Source: Bacteroidaceae bacterium
Lineage (GTDB): Bacteria > Bacteroidota > Bacteroidia > Bacteroidales > Bacteroidaceae
Assembly: GCA_016286165.1 (NCBI GenBank)
Contig: JAEESE010000016.1
Location: forward strand, 19,067-83,066
Direction of reading: 5' to 3'
Length of the DNA stretch: 64,000 nt
Made by a program: the position numbers and the translations under genes. How positions within the stretch are numbered: position 1 is the stretch's first letter; the number at the start of each line of letters is the position of its first letter. Below, in pieces: positions 1-12,730 of this stretch. The notes below the pieces were generated by a model, which was given only the letters and a program-made list of their open reading frames with translations, was not told the DNA's origin and did no database searches.

Positions 1-26
1 TTAGCCCAGGGCGTGCCCTGGGCTAA
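1..26. terminator. perfect palindromic stem-loop, probable terminator
   Basis: Bases 1-12 are the exact reverse complement of 15-26, with only gt between them, giving a 12-bp GC-rich hairpin closed by TTAG/CTAA. It probably ends a gene lying before the window. There is no clear T-run, so the direction is unknown. Confidence 0.6.
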
Positions 27-301
27 TTGTATCCAACGATATACTCGCCCTAACAGGCAAAAGCATTAAGCGGCTGTTTCGTGCATTAGTCGCACTTTAA
101 ACTTTTTCTTTTTTTTCTGCCCTCTCTTACGCACGTTATTATAATAATGTGTATCTTTGCGGCGGAAAGGCTGTCAACTGTAAACCTTCCTTAGTCCACT
201 CGGAACTTGCGACGCTTGCTCTTTCAAGAACTGTCAATTATCTACTGTCAAATTAATAGGTTTCTTCGAACGAAGCGAGACGCTTATAAATACTGAGAAA
301 T
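27..301 (+). promoter_or_regulatory. upstream region and promoter of the fucosidase gene
   Basis: No gene is seen here. A good Bacteroidetes -7 box (tatctttg) lies at 152-159. No convincing -33 TTG lies 19 bases before it. Transcription from it would leave a leader of about 135 bases before the ATG at 302. Confidence 0.45.
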
Positions 302-1804
302 ATGAAACATCTGCAAACTTATTTGTTAGTCGCTTGCCTTGCCTGCGCCACTAGCCTAAAGGCACAAAGTCAGTTTGAACCTGTCACTGAGACCTACAGC
401 TATGCCGACAACGAGCCAGCGCCAGTGCACCCTGTGCCAAGCCATAGGCAGCTGCTTTGGCAGGAAACAGAGTTTTACGCTTTCTTCCACTTCGGCATGA
501 ACACCTTCACCAACTCTGAATGGGGCAATGGCGGTGAAGCCGAGTCGAAATTCGCGCCCACCAAAGTGCCCAACCCCAGACAATGGCTCGAAACCGTGAA
601 GGCGGCCGGGATGAAGGGGGGCATCGCCGTGGTGAAGCACCACGATGGCTTCTGCTTATGGCCCACAGCCACCACCACACATAGCGTGGTAAATGCCGGC
701 AACGACAACGGGCGCAACACTAATATCCCTGAAGCCTTCGCCGCTGCTGCACGCGAGCTGGACATGAAATACGGCTTTTACGTGTCGCCCTGGGACCTGA
801 ATAGCCAGTACTGGGGCGACGGCACCAGCAACTACGTCAACAAAGTGTTCCTGCCCCAGTGCATTGAGTTGGCCAAATATGGCAGCGACCAGTTTGAGAT
901 GTGGTTCGACGGCGCCACGGGCGGCGACCATGCCGGCTACTACGGCGGCGCCAACACCACGCGCACCATCGCCAATGCCGCCACATATTATGATATCCCC
1001 AACCTCCGCCAGAAAGTGCACGAAATAGCCCCCAACTGCGTCATCTGGGGTGTCGGCGACGAAGCGCGATGGATAGGCAACGAAGCCGGATGGGCCGGCG
1101 AGACCAACTGGGCTATGGGCTCAGGCGAGAGCGGCAATATCAACGGATGGAAATGGAAAGCGGGCGAGAGCGATGCAAAAGCCACCAATATGGGGTGGTT
1201 CTGGCACAGCGGCGAGAGCCCCAAATCAGCCAACGAGCTCTTCAAGATATACCTCGAGACCGTTGGGCGCAACGCTACGCTCATCCTCAACTTCCCGCCC
1301 GACAAGAGCGGCGAACTGCCTGCAGCTGACGTCACTGTGCTGAAGCAGTTGGGCAAACTCATCAACGATCGGTTAGGCACCGACAAAGCTAAGACGGCCA
1401 CACACGTGGAAGCCTCTGCCACACGCTCCGCAGGCAGCACGCGCAACTACGAAGTGGCCAACCTTACCGATGACGAAAAGGACACCTACTGGGCCACCGA
1501 CGACAATACCCTCTCAGCAACCATCACGCTGGAATGGGAAGAGCAGCAGTCGCTCTACTACGTTATGCTCATGGAGTACATCAAGCTTGGACAACGCGTC
1601 AAGAATTTCACCATAGAAACAAGCATCGACGGCAGCACATGGACCAAGCGTGCCGCCAGTTCCACCACTACCATAGGCTACAAACGCATCGTGCCGCTCA
1701 GCGGCAGCACATCCAACTATTCGGCCGTCAAGGCCAAGTACCTGCGCATCACCGTCAACGATGCCAAGGGCTGTCCCACGCTGCATACGCTCTCCGTTTT
1801 CTAA
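302..1804 (+). CDS. secreted alpha-L-fucosidase (GH29) with C-terminal F5/8 type C domain
   Basis: Predicted exo-fucosidase that removes terminal alpha-L-fucose from glycans, exported across the inner membrane. Residues 1-22 form a signal peptide ending in LKAQ. The GH29 TIM barrel spans about 40-370, with typical family blocks (FHFGMNTF, VKHHDGFCLWP, YGFYVSPWD) and the nucleophile motif MWFDG with Asp203. Residues about 384-496 look like a discoidin-type carbohydrate-binding domain. The acid/base residue varies in GH29 and was not assigned. The next gene starts 21 bases downstream, so the two are probably co-transcribed. No SusC/SusD pair is nearby. Family assignment is firm; linkage specificity is unknown. 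Confidence 0.92.
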   Translation: MKHLQTYLLVACLACATSLKAQSQFEPVTETYSYADNEPAPVHPVPSHRQLLWQETEFYAFFHFGMNTFTNSEWGNGGEAESKFAPTKVPNPRQWLETVKAAGMKGGIAVVKHHDGFCLWPTATTTHSVVNAGNDNGRNTNIPEAFAAAARELDMKYGFYVSPWDLNSQYWGDGTSNYVNKVFLPQCIELAKYGSDQFEMWFDGATGGDHAGYYGGANTTRTIANAATYYDIPNLRQKVHEIAPNCVIWGVGDEARWIGNEAGWAGETNWAMGSGESGNINGWKWKAGESDAKATNMGWFWHSGESPKSANELFKIYLETVGRNATLILNFPPDKSGELPAADVTVLKQLGKLINDRLGTDKAKTATHVEASATRSAGSTRNYEVANLTDDEKDTYWATDDNTLSATITLEWEEQQSLYYVMLMEYIKLGQRVKNFTIETSIDGSTWTKRAASSTTTIGYKRIVPLSGSTSNYSAVKAKYLRITVNDAKGCPTLHTLSVF

Positions 1805-1825
1805 CCCCCTCAATACCTCACGACA

Positions 1826-3511
1826 ATGAAAACTCAATATAAACTCATCATCACCGTGTTCATTGCTTGGGCACAGGTATTCACACCATCATTCATAGGG
1901 AGCACAGGGGCAAATCATGCCACCCTTATGGCACAGACGATAGACTTCGAGAGCACCACAGGCTACAGCCGCCTTGGCGTCTACGACACATGGGAACAGT
2001 CGCCCTTCCGCACAGGAGCCATCGCCTCGCCCAGCCTCTACGTCGGCATCACCGACAACCCCGACACCACACCCGACCAAGAGACCGCCATAGCCCCCAA
2101 TGCCAGTGCCAAGGTGCTCGCCGTGCAACGCTCACGCTTCGGCAGCAACACTTTCGGTGCCCGCATCGACCTGGCCGAGAAAATAGAGATGACCACCGCC
2201 ACTCGCTACGTTCATGTCATGGTCCTAAAACCGCTGGGCGAGACTTCCAACGTCATGGTCATAGGTCTGGGCAAGCGGCGCGACTGGGACGACCAGAGCC
2301 CCGACACCGAGCAGTTCTGGCAACCATCATCCGGCACCATCGCGGACGGGCGATGGAATGACCTCGTCTTCCCCATAGCAACCAACGAATACGTAGATAT
2401 TCACAGCCTCGTCATCGTACCCGACCTCAGCTCTCCACACCTGCGCACTAGCGACTTCGTGGCATATATCGACAATATCGAAGTCAACGACAATCCCAAA
2501 CCACGTATCGTCACCACATTCTACCCCGTCAACTTCGACGCCGAACAGGCACCCACCCGCTCCGACCGGCAGCTTAATAGCATCAGCATCACCGTGTCTG
2601 GCGAAACTGCTCAGAGCATCACCGTCAACAAGTCGCGCGTCTACAACAACCAAGTCGAGACCAAGTTCATCAAAGCCAAGCCCGGCAGCAAAGTCACCGT
2701 CAAGATGTCCTATTCCGGCAACTGGATGAGCGGATACGCTTATGTCGACTGGGACAACGATGGGCAATTCAAGCCCTTGATTGCCGACCACGTCCCCACT
2801 GTCGGCAGCGAGCTGGTAAGCTATACCTACCTAGACGGCTACAATAGCCTCGGTACCACACAGGCCAACGGCAACAGCGTCGTCAGCGGCACCATCACCT
2901 GTCCTGCATTCAAGATACCCGAGGACACGCCCTTCGGCATCTATCGTATGCGTCTGAAGGTAGACTGGAACGACGACGATGCCGGCGGCAACATAAATGC
3001 CAACAACCTGCTCGTCAACAACGGCGGTTGCATTGTCGATGTGTTGCTCAATGTGCACGATGACAATGTCGATATCTCAGCCAACCAGCTCAATGGCGAC
3101 GTGTTGTCGGCAGCCGACGACATGGCATTGAGCGACAAACGCATACCCTTCGGCAGGTCCTACAAAGTCAAGGCTGTTCCCGCGCCCGGCTTCACCTACA
3201 CAGGCATCGTGCTTACCCACGGCTACAACCTCGATGGTCCGCAGTACGTTCACGGCAACAAGCAGTTTGATGTCGACAGTATCCCAGCAGCCTCATTTAA
3301 TACCGACGATGAGTACAATATCCCAGCAGCCAAAGTAAATGGTGAAGTGCGAATCGAAGGCCTCTTCACCCCTGGTCCTACAGCAATCAACACCATTGAG
3401 CCTGCTCCTCACTCCCCCGACACTGCCGTATATTCCATCGATGGCCGTAGATTGGCTAGTGAACCTCGCTCCGGTGTTTTCATTTCCCAAGGTAAGAAAT
3501 ACCTCAGATAA
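1826..3511 (+). CDS. secreted GEVED-like domain protein with Por-type C-terminal tail
   Basis: 561-aa exported protein. A long hydrophobic N-terminus (about residues 1-36, ending LMAQ) looks like a signal peptide. The middle (about 235-410) has the pattern YVDWDNDGQF and later MRLKVDWNDDD, typical of GEVED-type beta-sandwich domains in Bacteroidetes secreted proteins. The last 25 residues (YSIDGRRL, then GVFISQGKKYLR) match the short C-terminal tail common on Prevotella-type surface or secreted proteins, possibly a type IX sorting signal. Residues 40-220 resemble a concanavalin-like or carbohydrate-binding fold, but I cannot name the family. Co-directional with the fucosidase (21-base gap), so it may help bind the same glycan; that is inference. 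Confidence 0.7.
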   Translation: MKTQYKLIITVFIAWAQVFTPSFIGSTGANHATLMAQTIDFESTTGYSRLGVYDTWEQSPFRTGAIASPSLYVGITDNPDTTPDQETAIAPNASAKVLAVQRSRFGSNTFGARIDLAEKIEMTTATRYVHVMVLKPLGETSNVMVIGLGKRRDWDDQSPDTEQFWQPSSGTIADGRWNDLVFPIATNEYVDIHSLVIVPDLSSPHLRTSDFVAYIDNIEVNDNPKPRIVTTFYPVNFDAEQAPTRSDRQLNSISITVSGETAQSITVNKSRVYNNQVETKFIKAKPGSKVTVKMSYSGNWMSGYAYVDWDNDGQFKPLIADHVPTVGSELVSYTYLDGYNSLGTTQANGNSVVSGTITCPAFKIPEDTPFGIYRMRLKVDWNDDDAGGNINANNLLVNNGGCIVDVLLNVHDDNVDISANQLNGDVLSAADDMALSDKRIPFGRSYKVKAVPAPGFTYTGIVLTHGYNLDGPQYVHGNKQFDVDSIPAASFNTDDEYNIPAAKVNGEVRIEGLFTPGPTAINTIEPAPHSPDTAVYSIDGRRLASEPRSGVFISQGKKYLR

Positions 3512-3514
3512 AGT

Positions 3515-3541
3515 TTAGCGCCAGCCCAAGGTTGGCGCTAA
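3515..3541 (+). terminator. terminator after the GEVED-like gene
   Basis: A 12-bp stem (3515-3526 with 3530-3541, one G-T pair) with loop caa lies 3 bases after the stop codon. Its TTAG/CTAA ends resemble the hairpin at 1-26. Confidence 0.6.
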
Positions 3542-3792
3542 GCATATTATGATATGTATGGGTCCGATATAACCTAATACCAAATCATTTGCTTCGCAAA
3601 GATATCTATCAAAAATGAGAAATCGCAAATGTATAAGTATTTGATTTAGAGAACTATTTCGTGGCAGGAATCGTACAAATACCATCAATTCCATTTAGGC
3701 AAAAACACGCCAACAGGCTCAGGGGCTTATTGCTATCTTAATGCGACAACTATTATATTCTTGCCGAATTATTTCATGATGTTAGTAAATCA
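3542..3792. other. gene-free AT-rich spacer between convergent genes
   Basis: About 250 bases between the two convergent terminators. I see no open frame, promoter box or repeat worth naming. Confidence 0.5.
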
Positions 3793-3821
3793 AAGGTGCT
3801 CACCCTGAGGATGAGCACCTT
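3793..3821 (-). terminator. secA terminator
   Basis: Perfect 10-bp inverted repeat (aaggtgctca with tgagcacctt), 9-base loop, followed on the minus strand by tttgattt. It lies 8 bases beyond the secA stop codon. Confidence 0.7.
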
Positions 3822-3829
3822 TGTGGTAG

Positions 3830-7270
<3,441 letters not shown>

Positions 7271-7360
7271 AGGATATTATTGAGTTATGAGTTTAGAGTT
7301 TAGAGTTAATCGTAATAGTAATAATGGGATAACGGAATAACGAAATAACATGTCAACCAG

Positions 7361-8923
7361 TCATCGTGTCGACCTTAGCGGTGCTGCACGGCTGCCGTTG
7401 GGGGCCCGTATGCGCAGGCAACTGGCCACCGTAGGCGCAATCACGTCTGCAGAAGTCTGTTCGGTCACCTTCATCGGCTCCGTATCTGGTGCGAGAATGA
7501 ACAGGGGATAGGAAGTATAGGGATGACCTTTGTAGTAGTATTCTGTATTCTGTTCGGTTACTATCTTCCAACCCGGGCAGACGTCCACGATGAGATCGCC
7601 GGAACGAACTGCCGACCAGCCGTTACGAATGAGTGTCAGCTCGGGCGTGAAACCGCCGAGGACCAAGGAACGCGGGCTGTATACATCGGCCACGCCCTCC
7701 ATCTGTGACAGAAAAGCCTCGCATTCGGCAAGGACATCGTTGACCAGCAGCTGATGCTGCTCCACAACCTTATGGTCGATATATATCTGGCAGCCGAAGC
7801 TTGCCTCAACGTACTGCGCCTGACCGTATTTGGCAGACAGGTACATATTGAGCAGCTTGGCGGCGCGGTCGGCGTTGAACGTGCCGGCAGCGATGGTGGG
7901 ATTGTAAGCGGAGCCGTCGTATCCGGTGGACGAGACGACAAACACTACCCTATCTTTGCCCAGGCGCTGACGAAGGGTGGAGATAAGACGCCCCAAGGCG
8001 ATGTCGAGCCTGACGTAGGTGTCCTGCAGTTCCGAGGGGCACTGGGCAGGTTCCTGACCTTGGAAAGTTCCGGCATAAAGGCCTACAGCGAGCAAATCGG
8101 GCGTGTGGTCGAGCCCGAGCCTAGTGGCCTCGGCGCAGTGACAGGCAAGGCTAACCACCTCGTCGTTGACCAAGGCCGATGTCTTGAAATCGCGATAACG
8201 GTTGTCGCCTGAGAACGTGTGCTTGAAGTTCTTGGCCTTCTCGTCGGCAAGAGCGTGATAATAGAGGAACGAGGGATAGGCGTTGTCGTAGGTGGATTCC
8301 CACGTCATGCGGGCTATACGCTTGGCAGGCGACTCGGAAGCGTTGTACTGTGCTACCCATGCCGGCATCTGACCATAGAACGAAGTGCCTGCCCATAGGC
8401 CGCGCTCGTCGCTGAGCCAGAAGGCGCCGTCGGCGACATGACCACCCAAGAGCACAGCCATGTCACGTTCGGGAGCGATACTTACCACGATGGCGCGGCG
8501 CGCGGTGGCGTACTTGAGCTCGTCGGTAACGGTGGGTGCAACAAGGTAGTTGGGTGAACTCTTCTCGCTGGTCTCCAAACCCGTGTAGCGTGAATCGTCA
8601 ACACAGAAGACAGGCTGCAGCGTCTTGCGCGACAACCACGAGAGCGACGGCACACCATGCTGTCGCGGAACGGCGCCGGTGACAATGGTGGCGGTTGCCG
8701 AAGCGCGATCGACTGGTTGGAAGGGCTGCTGCACATCACTATAGTATTGTCCCTGACTCATTAGCAGTTTGAAACCATCCTCGCCATAGAGCGGCGCAAA
8801 GGTCTCGAGATAATCAGTGCGCAATTGGTCGACAAGGATATTGACCACCAAACGCGGCAGTTCGGTAGGAGCCTGAGCATCGGCACCCATGAGCGACAGC
8901 AGCGCCACGAGGGACGTTAACAA
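7361..8923 (-). CDS. alkaline-phosphatase-superfamily exported protein, catalytic motifs degenerate
   Basis: About 520 aa with the alkaline phosphatase/phosphodiesterase fold: the start of the mature protein LVVNILVDQLRTDYLE carries the usual first Asp, and IVTGAVPRQHGV matches the TG..P..HG block. The nucleophile stretch reads QPVDRASATATIVTG, without the usual Thr/Ser nucleophile, and the late metal motif DHG is replaced by STGYDGS. I infer weak or lost phosphatase activity. Start is uncertain: the nearest start is TTG at 8923, giving a signal peptide without positive charge (MLTSLVALLSLMGADAQA). The frame stays open upstream with Arg residues but no ATG or GTG, so an unusual start codon is possible. 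It begins about 30 bases after the DUF4105 gene stops, consistent with one operon running into secA. Confidence 0.75.
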   Translation of the reverse strand: MLTSLVALLSLMGADAQAPTELPRLVVNILVDQLRTDYLETFAPLYGEDGFKLLMSQGQYYSDVQQPFQPVDRASATATIVTGAVPRQHGVPSLSWLSRKTLQPVFCVDDSRYTGLETSEKSSPNYLVAPTVTDELKYATARRAIVVSIAPERDMAVLLGGHVADGAFWLSDERGLWAGTSFYGQMPAWVAQYNASESPAKRIARMTWESTYDNAYPSFLYYHALADEKAKNFKHTFSGDNRYRDFKTSALVNDEVVSLACHCAEATRLGLDHTPDLLAVGLYAGTFQGQEPAQCPSELQDTYVRLDIALGRLISTLRQRLGKDRVVFVVSSTGYDGSAYNPTIAAGTFNADRAAKLLNMYLSAKYGQAQYVEASFGCQIYIDHKVVEQHQLLVNDVLAECEAFLSQMEGVADVYSPRSLVLGGFTPELTLIRNGWSAVRSGDLIVDVCPGWKIVTEQNTEYYYKGHPYTSYPLFILAPDTEPMKVTEQTSADVIAPTVASCLRIRAPNGSRAAPLRSTR

Positions 8924-8952
8924 ACGCGTGCGTGATAAAGAAGAATGTGTGT

Positions 8953-10191
8953 TTATGACTTTGTGGGTGTTAAAAGATGTACTATAGCACGACTAAGCAA
9001 AAGTAGTGCCAAAGGCAAGATTATTTGACTGAAATGTTGGGGTAGAATGAAATATAGCACCACGAAGGCACCTAGCCATAGAACGGCAAAACGGTGATAC
9101 ATACAGCGTTCGCCGCGGATATCGGCACGCAGCACAAACGGCACGAAAAGCAGCGGCAGAGGGTTCAGCACCCATACCTGCCAATTTGACGCTACGCCGG
9201 GATGCTGGGAGAAGAGGGCCATAAACGTGAGAAGCACACCCGCCAAACCCTGCAGCGTCATTAGTACTGCATCCACAGGCCAGCATACGCGACCACAGCG
9301 CCATTCCCACAGGGCTATGAGCAAGCCGAGCACCAACACGCCCCACCCCACCACTGCTGGCGTGAGAGGTATGGATGACTGCCGCGCAGCAACTGCCGCC
9401 TGGCGTTCGGGGTTGGCACCCAGGAGCTCGCGCCGCTCCGCTACCAAGGGTCTCATGCCCAACTGGTCTGCATCGATGAAGGCGCCGTCGGCATAGTGCA
9501 TCATATAAATTGGCGAGAACATCTCATCACGCTCTGTGATGGCGGTGTCAACAGTGGCACCAAGCAACAGGTCGTTGCCCTCGCGAGCCCAGGGATGACC
9601 CTCGGTGAACTCGTGAAGGATAGTGCGGAATGTGTTGCGCTGAGGCTGCACGGCATAACGGACCTTACCATAGATGCTCTCTTCGATGATGTCGCGTGCT
9701 TTAGTGGTGCAGTTGTTGCGGAAAATATTGTAGAGATATGTACGATTCTCGGGACGGCTGACACTATCCAGAGCATGCAGAAGGCCCACTGCCTCATAGG
9801 GGCGCAAGGCTAGCACCTGCTCGGTAACCGACGAGCCGCGTCGCTCATATTCCATGAGGAACTGTGATGTGAGAGCCGGGGCGACGATATAATTGCATTC
9901 GCCCAATGTAAAATGCCAAGCAAAATGAGGCTGGTTGAAATCGAAGACGCCGAAGTTGAATACTGCATCATACGTGAATGCCGAGTCGCCGCGGGCTTCG
10001 GTCCACCGCATACGGATGGCGGTATGGCCATACAACTCATAGATCTCTTCGCCGGGAGAACATGTGAGCAGACTGGCCACGACACTGGTATCCACGACTG
10101 TGAAGCCATCACTGGGTACCTGTCCGCTAGAAGCGGAAGGAACCATGGGCAACAGCAATGCCAGGAGTATAATATGTAGTAGACGTTTCAT
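8953..10191 (-). CDS. DUF4105 membrane protein, candidate lipoprotein N-acyltransferase (Lnb-like)
   Basis: Signal sequence (MKRLLHIILLALLLP), then a periplasmic DUF4105 domain (about residues 25-270) with an NlpC/P60-like catalytic pair: His56 in ELYGHTAIR and Cys161 in FRNNCTTKARD. Several membrane segments follow at about 280-412. From family knowledge, DUF4105 proteins of Bacteroides (Lnb) N-acylate lipoproteins in place of the proteobacterial Lnt; assigning that role here is inference from the domain and the His/Cys pair. The ATG at 10191 is preferred over an in-frame TTG at 10203, because that TTG lies inside the -7 promoter box. It is the first gene of the probable operon DUF4105-phosphatase-secA. 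Confidence 0.75.
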   Translation of the reverse strand: MKRLLHIILLALLLPMVPSASSGQVPSDGFTVVDTSVVASLLTCSPGEEIYELYGHTAIRMRWTEARGDSAFTYDAVFNFGVFDFNQPHFAWHFTLGECNYIVAPALTSQFLMEYERRGSSVTEQVLALRPYEAVGLLHALDSVSRPENRTYLYNIFRNNCTTKARDIIEESIYGKVRYAVQPQRNTFRTILHEFTEGHPWAREGNDLLLGATVDTAITERDEMFSPIYMMHYADGAFIDADQLGMRPLVAERRELLGANPERQAAVAARQSSIPLTPAVVGWGVLVLGLLIALWEWRCGRVCWPVDAVLMTLQGLAGVLLTFMALFSQHPGVASNWQVWVLNPLPLLFVPFVLRADIRGERCMYHRFAVLWLGAFVVLYFILPQHFSQIILPLALLLLSRAIVHLLTPTKS

Positions 10192-10200
10192 AAACGGCTG

Positions 10201-10208
10201 CAAAGTTA
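10201..10208 (-). promoter_or_regulatory. -7 promoter box of the DUF4105-secA operon
   Basis: On the minus strand this reads TAACTTTG, the Bacteroidetes -7 consensus. It ends only 9 bases before the ATG at 10191, so the mRNA would be nearly leaderless. No good -33 element was seen. Confidence 0.55.
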
Positions 10209-10414
10209 CGAAAAAGATTAGAGACGGAGGATTAAATATGTGAAGTTTTTGCGTTTTGGCACAAAAAAAGTATCGGAAACGGCCTTATATCAACGGAAAT
10301 ACACGGAAAAGAACGGAAATACGGTAATTTGTTTGGACGGGATGTGAATCAATGAAAAGTGGGAAAAAAGAAAAAAATAACATGAACCATAAAACGTAAA
10401 CCATAAACTTTTAC
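10209..10414. other. divergent intergenic region
   Basis: About 200 bases between divergent promoters. It holds a few loose repeats of acggaaa near 10293-10322, but no open frame or convincing operator. Confidence 0.4.
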
Positions 10415-10422
10415 TACCTTTG
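10415..10422 (+). promoter_or_regulatory. -7 promoter box of coaX
   Basis: TAcctTTG followed by gcagccgc. A start about 6 bases later gives a leader of roughly 160 bases before coaX. I recognise no riboswitch in that leader. Confidence 0.55.
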
Positions 10423-10586
10423 CAGCCGCAAACAAAAGAAGAAAGCTGCAAGCTCAGAAAGCGGCGAAAGGAATCTATTCAAGAGCCTGCATAAGCAAAG
10501 AATATTCTGCTGCAATAATCACTTGAACGCCAAGAATATAAGCAACTATACTTAAAGCAAAGAACAAAGCCAAGTCAAGCAGCATC

Positions 10587-11312
10587 ATGAACCTGATTAT
10601 CGACATAGGCAACACGCTCGCTAAATACTATCTGTTCAACAACGGGCAGCTATTGAGTTACCACCACGAGGAAGATCATACACTCTCGTGGCTAGACAGC
10701 CTCGACAAGAAGCCCGATGCTGCAATCATCTCTACAGTGGTTGACCTACCTCAGGAGGCAGAAGCACGGCTGCTGACGATGGACTATCCGCTGGTGAGGT
10801 TCTCTTCGACCACACCTACCCCCCTGCGCAACCTCTATCACACGCCCAAGACCCTTGGTCCCGACCGCCTGGCAGCCGCCGTGGGCGCCTGGACACAATG
10901 CCCGGGCAAGCCAATCCTGATTGTTGACGTAGGCAGCTGCGTCACCTATGACTTCGTGAGTGCTCGCGGCGAATACTTGGGCGGAAACATAGCTCCAGGC
11001 CTTCATGCCCGTCTGCGAGCCATCGACGACTACTTCCCACGTCTGCCATTGGTCGACGCCGAAGGCGATGTCCCCGAGGTAGGCTATGACACCGAGACTG
11101 CCATCCGCTCGGGCGTGATATGCGGAATGCGTCACGAATTAGAGGGGTATATCCAGGCTTTTCGTAAGAAATATCGCTCACTTTTGGTTTTTTTAACGGG
11201 CGGAGACGCAAAACGCTTGGCTATAACGCAAACTTCTCGTACCTTTGCCGACGATTTTCTCGTACCCAAGGGTTTGAACGCCACGTTGAACGCTGCGCTC
11301 GACTTGAATTAG
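10587..11312 (+). CDS. coaX: type III pantothenate kinase
   Basis: Cytoplasmic ASKHA-fold kinase that phosphorylates pantothenate, the first committed step of coenzyme A synthesis. The 241-aa length is usual for CoaX. Diagnostic motifs are present: the phosphate loop IDIGNT at residues 5-10, the substrate loop GPDRLAAAVGA near 90, the catalytic-Asp block LIVDVGSCVTYDFV near 115, GGNIAPGLHARLRAI, and LTGGDAKRL near 208. The start is ATG at 10587. The next gene follows 36 bases later, and the order coaX, outer-membrane protein, lptC, CorC-type, PpiD-type is a familiar Bacteroidales arrangement. Confidence 0.96.
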   Translation: MNLIIDIGNTLAKYYLFNNGQLLSYHHEEDHTLSWLDSLDKKPDAAIISTVVDLPQEAEARLLTMDYPLVRFSSTTPTPLRNLYHTPKTLGPDRLAAAVGAWTQCPGKPILIVDVGSCVTYDFVSARGEYLGGNIAPGLHARLRAIDDYFPRLPLVDAEGDVPEVGYDTETAIRSGVICGMRHELEGYIQAFRKKYRSLLVFLTGGDAKRLAITQTSRTFADDFLVPKGLNATLNAALDLN

Positions 11313-11348
11313 AGACAAAGGAACAGAGTTTTTACAAACAACACATTG

Positions 11349-12710
11349 ATGAAAAAGAAAAACAAGATATTGGCGTTGATGCTGCTTGGGCTGACTACAA
11401 TGACCAACATGCACGCCCAGACCAACGGTTCCAATTCGTCATACTCGCGTTTCGGCCTGGGCTTGCTCAGCGACCAGTCGCAGAGCATGAACCGCTCGAT
11501 GGGCGGCGTAAGCCAAGGCCTGCGTTCGGGCTTCAGCGTCAACAAGCTCAATCCCGCCAGCTATTCGGCCATCGACTCGTTGACCTTCATCTTCGATGCC
11601 GGTATGAGCCTGCAACGCACTAAGATGAAGCTTGGCAGTGCACACCAAAGTGCCAACAACACAAACTTCGACTACGTTAATGCCGCTTTCCGTGTGGTGA
11701 AGAACCTAGGCATGAGCGTAGGTTTCCAACCGTTTACATCGGTCGGCTATAGCTTCCAGCAAGAACAATCCGTGGGTACAGACCCTTATACCGGCCAGAA
11801 CATCAGCAACAGCTTCGCGCTCGACGGCAACGGCGGTCTGCATGAAGCATATATCGGTGCCGGCTGGCGACCGTTCAAAGGGTTCTCGTTCGGTGCCAAT
11901 GCCGGGCTACTATGGGGCTCCATAGACCATCAGGTAGTTCAGACCTTTGCCGAGAACGGCACCGCCAACTCCACTAGCTACAGCAGCCTACGCTCGTACT
12001 ACAGCTCATCGCTTCTGACATGGAAGGGTGACATCGGCGTACAAGCTGAGATTCCCGTGAGCAAGACAGACCTTCTGACCTTGGGCGCCACAGTAGGTAT
12101 CGGACATAAAGTGGGCGGCGAGACGACGCTTCTCCGCACAGTGCTCTCGGGCGACAGCATCAAACGAACCGCCAACAATGCCTTCCAGTTGCCAATGACC
12201 TATAGCTTCGGTGCCGCATGGAACCATGCCAACAGCCTCACGGTGGCCGTGGATGCCACACTCGAGCAATGGGGTGCCTGCACCACTCCGCAGTTCAACG
12301 CCGCCACTGGCTCCTTTGCCGCTGCCAAAGGAGAATATGAGAACCGTCTGCGGTTGAACGCAGGCGTGCAATACCTGCCCTCGCGCCTAGACCACAGTTA
12401 CCTTAAACGTATTTGCTACCGTGCAGGCGCATACTACGCCACACCGTATCAGAATATCACCACCGCCAACAACGGCAAATTCGATGGTCCGGCACAATTC
12501 GGCATCACCGCAGGCATCGGATTGCCCATCGCCAACGGCATAACACGCAATACGGTGCTCAATATCTATTCGCCATCGTATGTCAACATTGGCGTGGAAT
12601 GGGCGCGCCGCCAGCCTTCGTCAAGCCAGCTGATTGCCGAGAACATTATGCGAATCAATATCGGCATAACGTTCAACGAACTGTGGTTCCAGAGATGGAA
12701 GTTCAGGTAA
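11349..12710 (+). CDS. outer-membrane beta-barrel protein, FadL/OmpP1-like
   Basis: 453-aa exported protein. Signal peptide residues 1-23 end in NMHAQ. The mature part is rich in alternating aromatic and polar residues and in repeated short strands (for example YSFGAAWNHANSLTVAVDATLEQW), as expected of an outer-membrane barrel. The motif NPASYSAIDSLTF near residue 60 is typical of FadL/OmpP1-type barrels of Bacteroidetes. Transport substrate is unknown. Start is the ATG at 11349; an immediately preceding in-frame TTG is less likely. It sits between coaX and lptC and may share their transcript. Confidence 0.75.
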   Translation: MKKKNKILALMLLGLTTMTNMHAQTNGSNSSYSRFGLGLLSDQSQSMNRSMGGVSQGLRSGFSVNKLNPASYSAIDSLTFIFDAGMSLQRTKMKLGSAHQSANNTNFDYVNAAFRVVKNLGMSVGFQPFTSVGYSFQQEQSVGTDPYTGQNISNSFALDGNGGLHEAYIGAGWRPFKGFSFGANAGLLWGSIDHQVVQTFAENGTANSTSYSSLRSYYSSSLLTWKGDIGVQAEIPVSKTDLLTLGATVGIGHKVGGETTLLRTVLSGDSIKRTANNAFQLPMTYSFGAAWNHANSLTVAVDATLEQWGACTTPQFNAATGSFAAAKGEYENRLRLNAGVQYLPSRLDHSYLKRICYRAGAYYATPYQNITTANNGKFDGPAQFGITAGIGLPIANGITRNTVLNIYSPSYVNIGVEWARRQPSSSQLIAENIMRINIGITFNELWFQRWKFR

Positions 12711-12730
12711 GAAGGACTATACAGCACCAC

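Noticed and set aside
8924..8990. Longer start for the phosphatase-like gene
   Set aside because: The frame is open upstream and adds Arg residues that would improve the signal peptide, but no ATG, GTG or TTG is present there, so it was only noted.
10423..10586. Riboswitch in the coaX leader
   Set aside because: The leader is long enough, but I could not match it to any known riboswitch core or find a strong paired structure.
12413..12730. Upstream extension of the lptC frame
   Set aside because: The frame is open for another 300 bases but lies entirely over the preceding barrel gene, gives His/Arg-rich nonsense and hides the true hydrophobic start.
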